DNA of 64,000 nucleotides from Diplonema papillatum (GCA_030068145.1 JAPJBO010000328.1:124001-188000); one strand, 5' to 3'. Positions 19,618 to 29,439 are shown, counted from the first letter of the stretch. Notes: generated by a model not told the origin, from the letters alone. Numbers and translations are program-made.

Positions 19618-19745
19618 CGTGTGCTCGCATCAAGAAAAGCACGCCACGCCTTGATGCTTCAGTTTGGGATATCGGTAGCCACTTGACCCGTAGGCCCGTG
19701 GCTCTGCAGTACCGCCGATCACGTGAAGCTTGGCTGCCGTGTAGC
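19618..19745 (-). repeat. Dispersed repeat family D, partial inverted copy
   Basis: Reverse-strand match to the left half of the 6671 copy (CACGCCTTGATGCTTCAGTTTGGG ... CACGTGAAGCTTGGCT). Confidence 0.75.
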
Positions 19746-20016
19746 AGGTACGTAGATCCGGCCAAAAAAAGAAAAATTGAAAACGGGGGGGTTTTGCTTA
19801 GAGGCTTACTTAGAAACAATTAGTGCGGCATGGCACGGACTTTTTTTGTTTGTACACACATCTTTTTTGTGGTAAAGTTGCACGCAGTGCGCTGCTGTTT
19901 TATAGTACCAACAAGGCATTGTTGGCACAGAAAAAAAGCGCGCCACAAGTGGAGTGCGCCGGGAAACGCAACCGCACGGGTAGCCAAATGCCTCGTCTTC
20001 TGATTAAAGACGCGCA

Positions 20017-20135
20017 TGAATGGACCAATGATATTCCTTCTGTCCCTACCTACTATCTGGCGAAACAGCAGTCAAGGAACGGACTTGCAACTGTCAGCGG
20101 GGAAAGAAGACCCTGTTGAGTTTGACTCTAGTCTG
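20017..20135 (+). repeat. Dispersed ~120-bp repeat, copy 1
   Basis: ATTCCTTCTGTCCCTACC through CTGTCAGCGGGGAAAGAAG to TTTGACTCTAGT. A second copy lies at 47788-47912 with about 90 percent identity by eye. No coding meaning seen. Confidence 0.75.
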
Positions 20136-20239
20136 ACTTGAGCGTCAGTGACACAAGAGGTGTAAAATAGGTGGGAGGCCGCAACAATGAAACACCACTA
20201 CTCTTGCCGTCGCTTTACTACAAGTACAATTTCAGCACG

Positions 20240-20331
20240 ACAGCGACCCGATGAGCTTCCAACCCAAGCCGGGCTGTACGCGGGATGTACAACGAGCGGA
20301 GCCAGCGTCGTGCACCTGAAGGATTCTTCGC
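20240..20331 (+). pseudogene. Alpha-kinase gene fragment with internal deletion
   Basis: Plus-strand sequence encoding AGLYAGMYNERS corresponds to the minus-strand segment near 17390-17440 of the alpha-kinase exon. It then skips about 29 bases (the codons for KPPKEVHFLP) and resumes with AGCCAGCGTCGTGCACCTG AAGGATTCTTCGC, matching about 17340-17375. The deletion breaks the frame. This is a second, inverted piece of the same or a related gene. Confidence 0.7.
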
Positions 20332-20489
20332 TAGCACCGAACTGACCTAACCCAGCATCCGCGCGCTTTTTTTGGGGATTTCCGGAACGTTTTTGAGGGT
20401 GTTAATGATGGTGTCAGAAGAACGCCAGCCAGTAAGTTCCGGGTTTCCCCCATGTGCGTGTGTTCTCGTGCAACACACGTTTCGCACGC

Positions 20490-20665
20490 GGTCTGGGCCT
20501 TTCGAAGCCTTGATGTCAGCCAACTTTTCTGGCCTTTCGAAGCCTTGATCTGGGCCAACTTTTCTGAAGGGATTGGCCTTTCGAAGCCTTGATGTGGGCC
20601 AACCTTCCAGAAGGGAAGGCCTTTCGAAAGTGCACAAAGTGCCCTCAGGCACTTTGCACTACCGG
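20490..20665. repeat. GCCTTTCGAAGCCTTGATG tandem repeat and adjacent hairpin
   Basis: Three units of about 40-50 bases share CCTTTCGAAGCCTTGAT and GGGCCAAC. A related single copy is at 24268-24310. Just right, AGTGCACAAAGTGCC-CTCA-GGCACTTTGCACT (about 20629-20663) forms a 15-base stem. Confidence 0.75.
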
Positions 20666-21720
20666 AAAGTGTGTCACTGCCTCCATGAGTGAGCGGTTCC
20701 CCCTGCCACGGTCCGGGGCAGCAGCAACGACGTATCGAGAGTGACCTCCTGCGCAGACCTCATATACTGGCGGCTGCCTGCCTGGCAGTGCGAGAAGCAA
20801 CCACGAGTACTATAACAGGCACTTGACTCTCAGTGCGGAAAGTGTGTCACTGCCTCAATGAGAGAGAGGTTCAGCCACGGTCCAGTACAACAGCAACGAC
20901 GTATCGAGAGTGACCTCCTGCGCAGACCTCAGGTGCCTGGCAGTGCGAGACAACAGGCACTTGGCTCTCAGTCCGAAATGTGTGTCACTGCCTCTATAAG
21001 AGAGCGGTTCCCCCTTGGCGCAGCCACGGTCCGGTGCAGCAGCAACGACGTGTACTGGCGGCTGCCTGCCTGGCAGTGCGAGAAGCAACCACGAGTACTA
21101 CATCAGGCACTTGGCTCTCAGTCCGAAAGGTGTGTCACTGCCTCTATGAGAGAGCGGTTCCCCCTTGGCGCAGCCACGGTCCGGTGCAGCAGCAACGACG
21201 TATCGAGAGTGACCTCCTGAGACCTCAGGTACTGGCGGCTGCCTGCCTGGCAGTGCGAGAAGCAACCACGAGTACTACAACAGGCACTTGGCTCAGTCCG
21301 GAAAGTGTGCCACTGCCTCAATGAGAGAGCGATTACCCCTTGGCGCAGCCACGGGTACAGCCGCAACGACGTATCGAATGCGCAGACCTCAGGTCCTTGT
21401 GGCTGCCGGCATGACAGTACGAGAAGCAACCACGAGTACTACAACAGGCACGTCGCACTCTGTCCGGAAAGTGTGACACTGCCTCTATGAGAGCGGTTCC
21501 CCCATAGCACTGTCACGGTCCACAGAAAGTGACCTTCTGCGCAGACCTCAGGTCCTGGCTGGCGGCTGCCTGCTTGGCAACTATGTGTGTACTACAACAG
21601 GCACTTGGCTCTCAGTCCGGAATGCGTGTCACTGCCTCTATGAGAGAGCGGTTCCCCCTCAGCACAGCCACGGTCCGGTGCAGCAGCAACGACGTATCGA
21701 GAGTGACCTCCTGCGCAGAC
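20666..21720. repeat. ~150-180-bp tandem array, about seven units
   Basis: Units run through CACTGCCTCTATGAGAGAGC, the phrase GCAGCAACGACGTATCGAG, CTGCGCAGACCTCAGGT, GGCTGCCTGCCTGGCAGTG and GCACTTGGCTCTCAGTCCG. Starts are near 20670, 20840, 20985, 21135, 21310, 21475 and 21625, with indels between units. The array directly abuts the probable exon at 21721-22067, and in minus-strand terms lies 3' of it. Confidence 0.9.
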
Positions 21721-22067
21721 CTCAGGTTTTTCCGGCTGCCAGAGCCAGCGCCGCTCCCCCTGCGCTCCAGCGGGGCGAGCTTGCGCAGCAGCGTCGACAG
21801 CTGCCGGATGACAGCGCCCCTCGGATCCTCGGGCTGCAGCACGTTAGGAGGCGGGCCCTGGGGGACCTTGTTCAGCAGCCGCATCTGCTGGATTCCCTTC
21901 TCGACGGAGCGCGGCGCGCTCGGCGTCGTAGTGGCCGCTGTGATGGTCCGGTCGCTGCTCAGCAGCAGCCTGCCTGACCGGCGGGCCTTCGGAGATCCCG
22001 TCATGGGAATCGTCTCCGCAAACGTCTTCTGCTCTTCGTATTCATACTCGTCGCCATACTGCTGCAT
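21721..22067 (-). CDS. Probable exon of an unrecognised, largely disordered protein
   Basis: The minus strand from the first ATG (22067) reads MQQYGDEYEYEEQKTFAE and continues through a Ser/Thr/Pro/Arg-rich segment with a leucine-rich stretch, AVIRQLSTLLRKLAPLERR. The frame stays open into the tandem array to 21612. A possible donor, GAG|GTCTGC, at 21721 fits an exon end at the array boundary. Upstream the frame is open to about 22110, where GACAG|GTGG could be an acceptor. Codon usage resembles the real genes nearby. No family recognised; it could be an internal exon of a bigger gene. Confidence 0.4.
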
Positions 22068-22914
22068 GTACAGCCCACCACCACCAGCACCAACACCACC
22101 ACCCACCTGTCGCAAGAGTATTTAGGTCGGTTTGGTCACGAGGGTTTATCACGTTCCTTTTTAAGGAGTGAAAGTTCGCTATTTAGAGTGAAATAAGTCT
22201 GCTCGCTAAAGTCATGTCCAATGCGCTGTTCCACCAAACGGACCCTCGGCACCGTCCCTTGGCCGGACCGCTGACACTACGGGGATCCTCGGTTGTGCTC
22301 CGTAGCTGGATTGCTAGCTCAGTGGGAAGAGCTGGCCGGCGTGTGGGCACGGGTGAATGTGGCCGCCTTGGCGGCTGCGGTTGCGGGCCGGGCCGGCGCG
22401 ACCGCGAGCAGACAGGCTGCAGTCGGAATCGCAAGAAGACCTAGTCCCGCTAACTTCACATGTACTCGATCTCGATGACGTCATAAAGTAAGCTGACCTA
22501 CAAGGAAGCGCATGTGGTTCATTTACTCAAAAAAGCTCAATGCCACCAGGTGAGCGCGGTGGTCGCGGGAGTCCCCTAACAAAAAGCTGGCATAGTGTGG
22601 TATGGAATTGCATGGAATATGCGCGACCACCGCTAGCTACGACCGGCGTGTGGGCACGGGCGAATGTAGTCGCCTTGGCGGCTGCGGTTGCGGGCCGGGC
22701 CGGCGCGACCGCGAGCAGACAGGCTGCAGTCGGAACCGCAAGAAGACCTAGCCCCGCTAACTTCACATGTACTCGGTCTTGACGACGCAATGGTAGGTGA
22801 CGACGTCATGGAGTAAGCTGGCCTACAAGAAAGCGCATGTCAATCCATGTGGTTCATGTACTCAAAAAAGCTCAATGCCACCAGGTGAGCGCGGTGGTCG
22901 CGGGAGTCCCCTAA
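22068..22914. repeat. Direct segmental duplication of ~250 bp
   Basis: The block from GGCGTGTGGGCACGGG through GGCTGCGGTTGCGGGCC, CAGACAGGCTGCAGTCGG and CCGCTAACTTCACATG to GTGAGCGCGGTGGTCGCGG occurs at 22337-22583 and 22645-22915. The first copy is preceded at 22309 by GCTAGCTCAGTGGGAAGAGC, which looks like a tRNA D-arm (A box). No anticodon or T arm follows, so at most this is a tRNA-derived fragment. Confidence 0.7.
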
Positions 22915-22975
22915 CCCTGCATGATACCACACCTATGCCAGCAAAAAGCTGGCACAGGTGTGGTATCATGCAGGG
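22915..22975. repeat. Near-perfect 28-bp inverted repeat at a mobile-element end
   Basis: CCCTGCATGATACCACACC... pairs with ...GGTGTGGTATCATGCAGGG around a four-base A loop with a single mismatch. The right arm ends inside the terminal repeat of the M1 element that starts at 22967, so that element end and its left flank have been duplicated in inverted orientation. Confidence 0.9.
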
Positions 22976-23150
22976 TCAAAACCTTGTGTTTTTTTGGTAA
23001 ACGCTGCCGCGGGGCCGACGGCCCCGAAGAAAAAAATTTGGAAAAAAAGAAATTTGCTCAACTTCATCAAAAAATCACCGCAGTATTTGTTCCAAAAAAA
23101 TTTTGGAAAAAAAACCCCCCCAATTTTTTTCCGGAAAAAATGGGTGGGCT
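22967..23150 (+). mobile_element. M1 MITE-like element, right end missing
   Basis: Begins with the M1 terminus CATGCAGGGTCAAAACC, followed by the family interior: the GCCGCGGGGCCGACGGCCCC dyad, GCTCAACTTCATCAAAAA and the A/T-rich stretch with CCGGAAAAAAT. No right terminal repeat follows. Compare the complete copy at 27094-27311. Confidence 0.8.
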
Positions 23151-24409
23151 TGCGCTGCCGTGGGCCCGATCGCGCCATTCACGCGGTCCATGGGATTGTC
23201 CCCATTCTACCGATATCAATGGACCGTGGGCAAGCACGTGTTTGAACCCTGTTATATTATTCCGAGTTCCAAGAAAGCCCGCCGCGTCTACCTCTCTGGC
23301 AGTCCCCCCAGCGAAGAAGTGCGCACCTCGGATAAGCAGCAAGCCCCGCCGATGCCGAAAGACAACGAGACGCCCGCCACCGATTTACTGACGTAAAGGT
23401 CGAGATCTCGTTCGTTAACGGAATCAATCTGACGAATCACTCCACCAACACCAGGTGCGGCCATGCACCACCACACAATTCATCGAGAAAAGAGCTCCTA
23501 ATCTGCCAATCCTTGAGATCGTTCTGACATAGCAAAATTCGCCTGCGTCAGCAGCAGCTTGGCTCGCCAGAAAAAAAAGGAAAGGGAGCAAGAAAGCAGA
23601 AGTTTGCTCACTAGCGATGGGTCGAAGACCGTTGTTTTTGTGCATGGTTGTGACTATTTTTCCCAGTCTTTTTTTCTCTCGTTCTCACAGGGATACTCTA
23701 ATCGTCACGACTTCACAGGACCATTGGCATTTTCTTTTGTGCTGGCGAAACGGAGGGGGCGCTGTTTGCATACTCTTCCTGACTCCTTGCAGACTGCAGC
23801 GCTTAACTCCGCCATGTTACGAAGATTTGCAGTGCGTTATCCAGGTACGAGGATTTCGCTAGAAACTGGCGTTTTGCGCCACCACTGAAGTGCCTGCAGG
23901 CACGTAAAGGTGCTGTTTGGGGGCACTGGGGAGGGTCTGATTCCGCGTCAAGGCGGACATATGCCCGTGCATTCCTTTCAGTGGGTTTGCTTCGCGGAGA
24001 AGAATGAATGGCTCACATCTTCACCAGATGATCTCTGTGTCGTTCTCCCTTCTTTCGTTTCTATTCTTTTTGTGTTTTTTTTCTTTCCTTTTGTTCTTTA
24101 TTTTCTCACGGTTTATTTTCCTTCGGCTAGGGGTTTCTGGGGAGAGTTTGGTATTTTGCAAGAAGGTTGCCTGGTGAAACCGACGGGTACGGCCAGGCCT
24201 TGTTGTGAAGGGTTTGTTGAAAGCCACCCCCGACAGATGGTCCCTGCCAGCTGTCCTCCTCTCCCTGGCCTTTAGAAACCTTGAGGGCCAACGTTTCTGA
24301 GAAAGGTTGGCCCACACACACATCAACTCTGCAGCAGTAGCAGCAACGTACTGTAGTAGTAGTTGTGTCATCCTAATCCGGGAACAAGTCAGGGAGAAGA
24401 ACGGAGCAA
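23151..24409. other. Gene-poor stretch, no gene recognised
   Basis: Frames up to about 140 codons occur on both strands but are biased by T-rich tracts at 24040-24120. At 24268-24310 a relative of the CCTTTCGAAGCC repeat is present. Nothing else supportable. Confidence 0.4.
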
Positions 24410-24750
24410 TCTTAGCCTGCACAATACATTGACGGGCAACCCGCAAGAATGTTGGTACTAAAAATACTCGACGTAGCTGCTTCGACTCCGAATGGAAAGG
24501 GGCAAATACAATACAAACACAATCTGATTTGTTCTTCGCTTACACCACCGTGTGTTGTTTTCTCACTCAGGACTTTGACCTGTGTGTTTGTGTGATTTGT
24601 CGTGTAGGGGTAGACCCGCATGACCTCACGTCCGTTCAACACAACATCGGTGGTTACAGCACTTGGGTTCCCTTCTGTTCTCTGTCGGGCAGCATCGTCG
24701 AGCATTTCCTTTCAAGCTGGCGCTTATGTAAAAAAAAAAAAAAAAAAAAA
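24410..24750 (+). repeat. SINE-like retroposon C with poly-A tail, copy 1
   Basis: Starts with the short repeat GCCTGCACAATACATTG (shared with 10005), then AATACTCGACGTAGCTGC, TTCTTCGCTTACACCACCG, GACCTCACGTCCGTTC, and ends GCTGGCGCTTATGT plus about 20 A. Further copies at 35287-35580 and 36996-37215 end at the same point with shorter A runs. A fixed 3' end followed by an A tail of varying length indicates retroposition. Confidence 0.75.
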
Positions 24751-24754
24751 CGTA

Positions 24755-24915
24755 CACCGCGAGAGTAGGAAAGTAGAAAGGGAAACTAGAGTTTTCGTTG
24801 ACCGCACTACCTGAGCCCAAATCCTGGACGTGGCTTCAGGGGGCAAATTTGCACATGGTCATGATCAGAAGGTCCTACTTGGGCGGTTCAGTTTCCGCAC
24901 ACCTGCATGTGGCTA
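24755..24915 (+). repeat. Dispersed ~165-bp repeat L, copy 1
   Basis: From CCGTACACCGCGAGAGTAGG to CACCTGCATGTGGCTAA. A second copy at 33463-33640 is nearly identical, with small indels. Confidence 0.8.
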
Positions 24916-24939
24916 AAAAAAGACTGAACTTTGGGTAAA

Positions 24940-25030
24940 AGTGGTAGAACTGAATGTATGGCTTCAAAAGTGGTAGAACTGAATTTACGGCTTTCAAAGT
25001 GGTAGAACTGAATTTACGGCTTTATGAGTG
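24940..25030. repeat. ~31-bp tandem repeat, three units
   Basis: AGTGGTAGAACTGAAT plus TTACGGCTTTCAA repeats three times, the last partial. Confidence 0.8.
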
Positions 25031-25400
25031 TACTGAACTGAATTCCTCTCAAAAAAAAAAGATTGAGTTGCAGCTCTTGACAAAGACAGATGGGAAAAAG
25101 AAGGTGTTTTTATTCTTCGCTTTTTCTCACGAACGGGGGGGTCGGTCCTGCAGTTGGCTTTGTAGGTTCTCCCGACTCCCCAAATCGTGGTTAGCACAAA
25201 CTCAAGAGGTCTAGTCAACTAATCCATGCAGGATTAGCATACTTTCAGGGGGGGGGGAAATCGCTATGCAAACACGCTCCGTCTACCTTTTACCCCTGGT
25301 GCCGTGTACATCCTAAGATGATATACATCGACCCTTTTTTTGTTTTTTTCCGGCGTTTCCGGGAGAAACCTTCCCCAAAACACGCGCACGCGGACACGGG
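25031..25400. other. Non-coding flank of the zinc-binding gene
   Basis: A/T-rich and G-run-containing DNA. AATCCATGCAGGATTAGC at about 25213 makes a small dyad. No gene supported. Confidence 0.4.
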
Positions 25401-25925
25401 TCAGAAAAAAAGAGGAGCGAAAAAGAATAGGCGCGATGTTTGTTTGTACGTGCCAGACTGGGTGCCTGTGAGCTGGTGCAAAAGGAGAGAAAAGGGCGCC
25501 TTCCAGGGTCCATCTGGAAGATTCTCCAGGACCGCCTGTAGGGCTCCGCCCTCGTCCTCATCCTCCCCCGGCTGAGGAAACAGCCTCGGGAACTCGATTG
25601 GGCCCTCGAGGTCGTCGGCCATGGCTGCGCGCTTGTTTCGGTCAGCAAGGCAGCAACAGACTGGACAGCTCCAGTTGTCGTCCTTAATGCTTTCCAAGAA
25701 GCTTGCAGCGTCCGGTCCCAACTTCTTGGTTACGCATCCTGCAGATGCGATGTAACCGCAAGAAGCACACCTCGACGAGGTGTCCGGCCTGTGTGCAATG
25801 CTGCACGTCGCGAATATGCATTCGCTCTCCGCTTCATCGTAATCCTCCCCGCGGGGGAGTTTCACGACGGGGATAGCACCCCATTCGACTTCTCCCTCGA
25901 GGATGTCAGTCCGAGTTAGTGCCAT
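25401..25925 (-). CDS. Cysteine-rich, PHD/RING-like zinc-binding protein
   Basis: ATG at 25925. An acidic N-terminus leads to a cysteine cluster: C36, C41, H45, then C53-x2-C56 (SRCASCGYIASAGC, C64) and C87-x2-C90 (NWSCPVCCC). The spacing resembles a PHD- or RING-type cross-brace with some ligands replaced, so metal binding is likely and the fold uncertain. A second acidic stretch (PQPGEDEDEGG, about 128-138) follows. The frame ends at 25401 in T-rich sequence, and its last ~15 residues look non-coding, so a splice donor may exist near 25450. The 5' flank and first 20 codons are duplicated in inverted orientation at 15984-16169. Confidence 0.5.
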   Translation of the reverse strand: MALTRTDILEGEVEWGAIPVVKLPRGEDYDEAESECIFATCSIAHRPDTSSRCASCGYIASAGCVTKKLGPDAASFLESIKDDNWSCPVCCCLADRNKRAAMADDLEGPIEFPRLFPQPGEDEDEGGALQAVLENLPDGPWKAPFSLLLHQLTGTQSGTYKQTSRLFFFAPLFF

Positions 25926-25939
25926 TTTTTTGTTTGGGG

Positions 25940-25992
25940 AGGATTAGCCTGTTAGTGAGTGATAGTGAGTGAATATGATCGGTAGGCTAATC
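25940..25992 (-). promoter_or_regulatory. Dyad in the 5' flank of the zinc-binding gene
   Basis: GATTAGCCT and AGGCTAATC form a nine-base inverted repeat around a core with the direct repeat GTGAGTGATAGTGAGTGA. It lies 15-70 bases upstream of the ATG and is preserved in the second copy at about 16030-16085. This conservation suggests a promoter or operator-like role, but both copies derive from one duplication. Confidence 0.35.
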
Positions 25993-26299
25993 TTCTCCCA
26001 AACACGCTGCCAGCGTTCTCTTTCGTGTTTACAATTAATTGTTATTACGAAAAATAAACACGGCGGCTCTAAGCACCTGCTTTGCCGGCGGTGTCTTTTT
26101 TTTTGCGGTTTGTAGAAGATTGGACGGTCGCCAGATGCTGGGTCGTTGCTAACGTAATGATGATCGTGAAAGCGATGGATGAGGTAGAGGATTCTTGATT
26201 TCTTCAGGGCGTGAACGGAGGGTAGTTTTGCAACTATTTCCTACAAAACAGCGGGTGCTTGTTGAACCTGACACAGCACTAAGGCCGCAGCAGCTGCTT

Positions 26300-26480
26300 T
26301 CGCTATAAAGGAGTGTTCGCACACCGGTGGTGTCCAGCCTCAGCTGGAGGTAAAGCTGGAGCGAAAAAAGCGGGTGCCACACCGGCTTTGCGGGTGTGGA
26401 TTTACACGCGTTTTGGTTGTAGCACACCTGCGTTGCGGGTGTGACTCGGGCACACCCTTTTTCACTCCAGCCTCTAGTGC
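26300..26480 (+). mobile_element. H-family foldback element, diverged copy
   Basis: Starts CACACCGGTGGTGTCCAGCC, contains TAAAGCTGGAG, a CGGGTGTG-rich centre and ends ACTCCAGCCTCTAG. Related to the compact copy at 35970-36103. Confidence 0.6.
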
Positions 26481-26740
26481 ACTAGTCCTTCTTACTAAGA
26501 ATGACTAGTGGCACTAGTCATATTACTAGTAAGATTTCTTACTAGTAGAATGACTAGTGGCACTAGTCATATTACCAGTAAGATTTCTTACTAGTAGAAT
26601 GACTAGTGGCACTAGTCATATTACCAGTAAGATTTCTTACTAGTAGAACGACTAGTGGCACTAGTCATATTTCCAGTAAGATTTCTTACTAGTAAGTTCA
26701 CTTTAAAATGACTAGTGATTGGCCTTACTAGTGCACCGTG
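26481..26740. repeat. 49-bp satellite rich in ACTAGT palindromes
   Basis: Four units of GACTAGTGGCACTAGTCATA, TTACCAGTAAGATTTC and TTACTAGTAGAAT. Within each unit ACTAGTGnCACTAGT and TTACTAGTAA are self-complementary, so each unit can fold into two hairpins. Confidence 0.9.
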
Positions 26741-27089
26741 TAGGTAGAGCTTTTATTTCCCTTCTCTGGGCCCGCTAGCAGCGACGGACCTCGCTTCGTG
26801 GTGCCAGCACGAGGGGAAAACTTGGAGATACAGAGAAAGAAGAAAAACAGAGGGTTGGATGGAGAGGGACGCAGGCGTGCGTCGGGGCCCGTGAGGAAGC
26901 ACCGGCCACCTTGCAAGATGAGAATACCTGCCCTGGAAAGGAGCACCCTTTTACTCGCGGGGGTAAGCACCCTTGCAGGGGAGCTCTTCCGTGTGCATCC
27001 ATGCGGAAGGACACTGGGCAGCGGCGACCTTGTAAGAAGGCCGCGAGAGTCGGCTGAGCCGGGAGCTACCGGAGAAGGTGTGTATGTGC
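26741..27089. other. Unique-looking stretch, no gene recognised
   Basis: Open frames of up to 122 codons on both strands without a domain. Confidence 0.35.
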
Positions 27090-27093
27090 TTAG

Positions 27094-27311
27094 CATGCAG
27101 GGTCAAAACCTTGTGTCTTTTTAAAACGCTGCCGCGGGGCCGATGGCCCCCAAAAAAAAGTTTTGGAGAAAAAAGAAATTGCTCAACTTCCTCAAAAAAT
27201 TACCGCAGTTTTGGTTCCGAAATTTTAAAATTAAAAAAAACCCCAATTTTTTTCCGGAAAATTTTTTTTTTTGGCCATTTCCAAAAAGACACAAGGTTTT
27301 GACCCTGCATG
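27094..27311 (+). mobile_element. M1 MITE-like element, complete copy with TTAG target duplication
   Basis: 218 bases with terminal inverted repeats CATGCAGGGTCAAAACC...GTTTTGACCCTGCATG of about 28 bases. Immediately outside are TTAG (27090-27093) and TTAG (27312-27315), a 4-base target duplication. The interior carries a GC-rich dyad near the left end and A/T-rich DNA. There is no coding capacity, so mobility needs a transposase in trans. Confidence 0.9.
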
Positions 27312-27315
27312 TTAG

Positions 27316-28106
27316 GTATTACAACCTGGTTCGATTGCGGGATAACAAAACCTCGGGGATAAAAGACTGCGTGGTTTTCCCGTTTAAAAATATCGTATCC
27401 ACGGGTGATCGCTGGAAGAGAAAAGAAAAAGCGGAGAAGAAGTAAAACTTGACAGAGAATCCAACACGAGGCGAGTGTGTTTTTTATTTTCCGCAGGTGG
27501 GTAGGACGCCTGGAGGCTGTTGTCACAGTGTTTTCCCCATCAGTTCACCTGCACAAGTCTTCCAGCGAGGAGCCACACTTCGTGTCAATATTCCCAAAAG
27601 TACTTTAGTACTGACAAGAAAAAAAGTCACAAGATCCTGCAAGCTGCCCAGCTAGACCCCCACCCCCGTGGACACTGCACCACAATGCACGCACGATACC
27701 CCCTGGGAGGGATACGGGGGAAGGACGGCAGTCGCCGCACAAGCGAAGGGGCCCTGGCCCCTCCGGTGTGCCGTGTGTGAGGGGGTCGGAGAGAGGGGGG
27801 AGAGAGGATTGCAAAGAATAGAGGGACAATTTCGTGGGCCTACTGGCTACCAGAGGGAATGCAAAAAAAAAAAAAAAAGCACCGCCCCCGGGCACTGAGG
27901 GGGGCCTCACGATCGGAACCGAAGCCTCACGGAGCGACCCTGCCACCTTGTACTGTTTCCTGAGTCAGAGAAAAAGTCGGAAAGTCAGTCTCGGTCCCCC
28001 CAACTGCAACCGGTAGCCCCGAAAACCCCGTATTGTGTAGCGTCCTGCGTAGTTCGTGCGGGGGTTTGTGAAACGGCGAGGGCTATCCATCTTCTGCACG
28101 GGGGGG
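27316..28106. other. Gene-poor stretch
   Basis: No supported gene. Short frames only. A 16-base A run lies at about 27863. Confidence 0.4.
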
Positions 28107-28329
28107 GGGGGGGGGATGGCAAGAACGTGCTTGGAATGGGTATATGCTCAACACCGCACTGGTCCCGTCTGCGCCGTGTTTCGGTCCTTTAAGCCACGGA
28201 CACATAAGGCGGACCATCATCAGCGTGGAACCTGAGTGTCTGCAGACAGGACTGCGGTGTGAGTCTGGTTTGTCAGGCGGCTGTTCGTAGCTCGTCACAG
28301 CCAGGACCACCCGTGCTACTACTTCTGCA

Positions 28330-28330
<1 letters not shown>
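28107..28330 (+). repeat. Dispersed repeat F, copy 1
   Basis: GCTCAACACCGCACTGGTCC, GCGCCGTGTTTCGGTCC, CGGACCATCATCAGC and CAGGCGGCTGTTCGTAG mark the family. Other copies at 36560-36790, 44925-45170 and, diverged, 46495-46690. In this copy CTTCTGCAC plus a G run lies on both sides (28091 and 28322), which may be a target duplication or part of the target. Confidence 0.8.

Positions 28331-28370
<40 letters not shown>
28331..28370 (+). repeat. Homopolymer run of 40 G
   Basis: Forty consecutive G on the plus strand after TTCTGCAC. A 17-base G run after the same octamer lies at about 28099. Such runs are rare and unstable, and the exact length is unlikely to be reliable. Confidence 0.9.
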
Positions 28371-28371
<1 letters not shown>

Positions 28372-29439
28372 AGGTACTGAATTTTTTCGCCGCAGTGGCA
28401 AGTTAGTCAGGACCGTTTAGACCCTCAGCTGCATAAGGAGCCTAAAGATGTAGCCCTACCCCGTATTGCGGAGTTCCCACGTAGTTCGTGCGGAGTTCTT
28501 GCGTACTTCGTCTGGTTTTCGGGGGTACCAGCAACGCATTCAATTTTTTTGAACAACCGGCGCTCCCGCCCGAAGGAAGGAATATGGATTACCGGAATTG
28601 GATTGATGTTGAACCGGGTAAACCCTGAGACACCGCCTGCTTTGCAGAAATATCGACCCCGGGGGACGTTCGCCTAATCAGCTCGCCCCAAGGCAAGATG
28701 TGCCATTGTGTTCCTGCATCCTATGACAGCGGCACGGGCTGTTGGATGCGCTGCTAGCTGGTCCTACATACCAGGTGTCCAGGTTTTGCCCGGTTTGTCA
28801 TTAATCCGTTCCAGCCTTAGTCCAGTTCAACATTATTCCAATAACGGTATACATGGTATGCAGGATGTCAAAAGGGGAACAGAGGTTTGGGTAGAGTAAT
28901 TCTGACCGAAGTACGATGCTGTGGGAGCCTGCGACCTAAACCCTCCAGAACCCGTATATTCTGAGGCCGAATACAGAGGTCGCGCGTTCTACACGCACGT
29001 CAATGTACTTCGTCCGAATACTTGCCCAATCCCCCTCCCTTTGGCATCGTCTCGCTTAATCCTGAGTCGGTCCAACCCCCCTGCTGATAGACTGAGACGA
29101 GTTCGAGAGATTTTGGATTAGAATGTAGAACTATCGTAGTTTCTACTCGCAGCCTTTCACGATCGACACGCGGTTGTGTGGAAGCTGGCCGGATTTTCCA
29201 AATAAATGTGCAGCTTTGGTGGGGGAAAAAAGAAAGCGCAGAAGGCAGGCAGCACAGGAGGTGGGTCGCTTTGCGTAGAGAGTCGCGCGTTTCGCCACGG
29301 GAAGTAGCGAGGAAAGGAAGAGGCGGGAATGGGGGAGGGGAGGAGAGCCATTTGATAGGTTTCAGCTGCCTAGCAGGCGATAGTCCGGGTTCGTGGGGGG
29401 TTCAGTCCAACCGTACGGAATACACGGCGGCCTGGAGGC
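28371..29439. other. Gene-poor stretch
   Basis: No gene recognised. CCCGTATTG plus TTCGTGCGG near 28030 and 28460 hint at another loose repeat. Confidence 0.4.

Noticed and set aside
19073-19819. Minus-strand frame of 248 codons
   Set aside because: Composed of a 53-bp tandem repeat and part of dispersed repeat D.
22305-22345. Possible tRNA gene (TAGCTCAGTGGGAAGAGC)
   Set aside because: Only the D-arm part is tRNA-like. What follows is part of a GC-rich duplicated block with no T arm.
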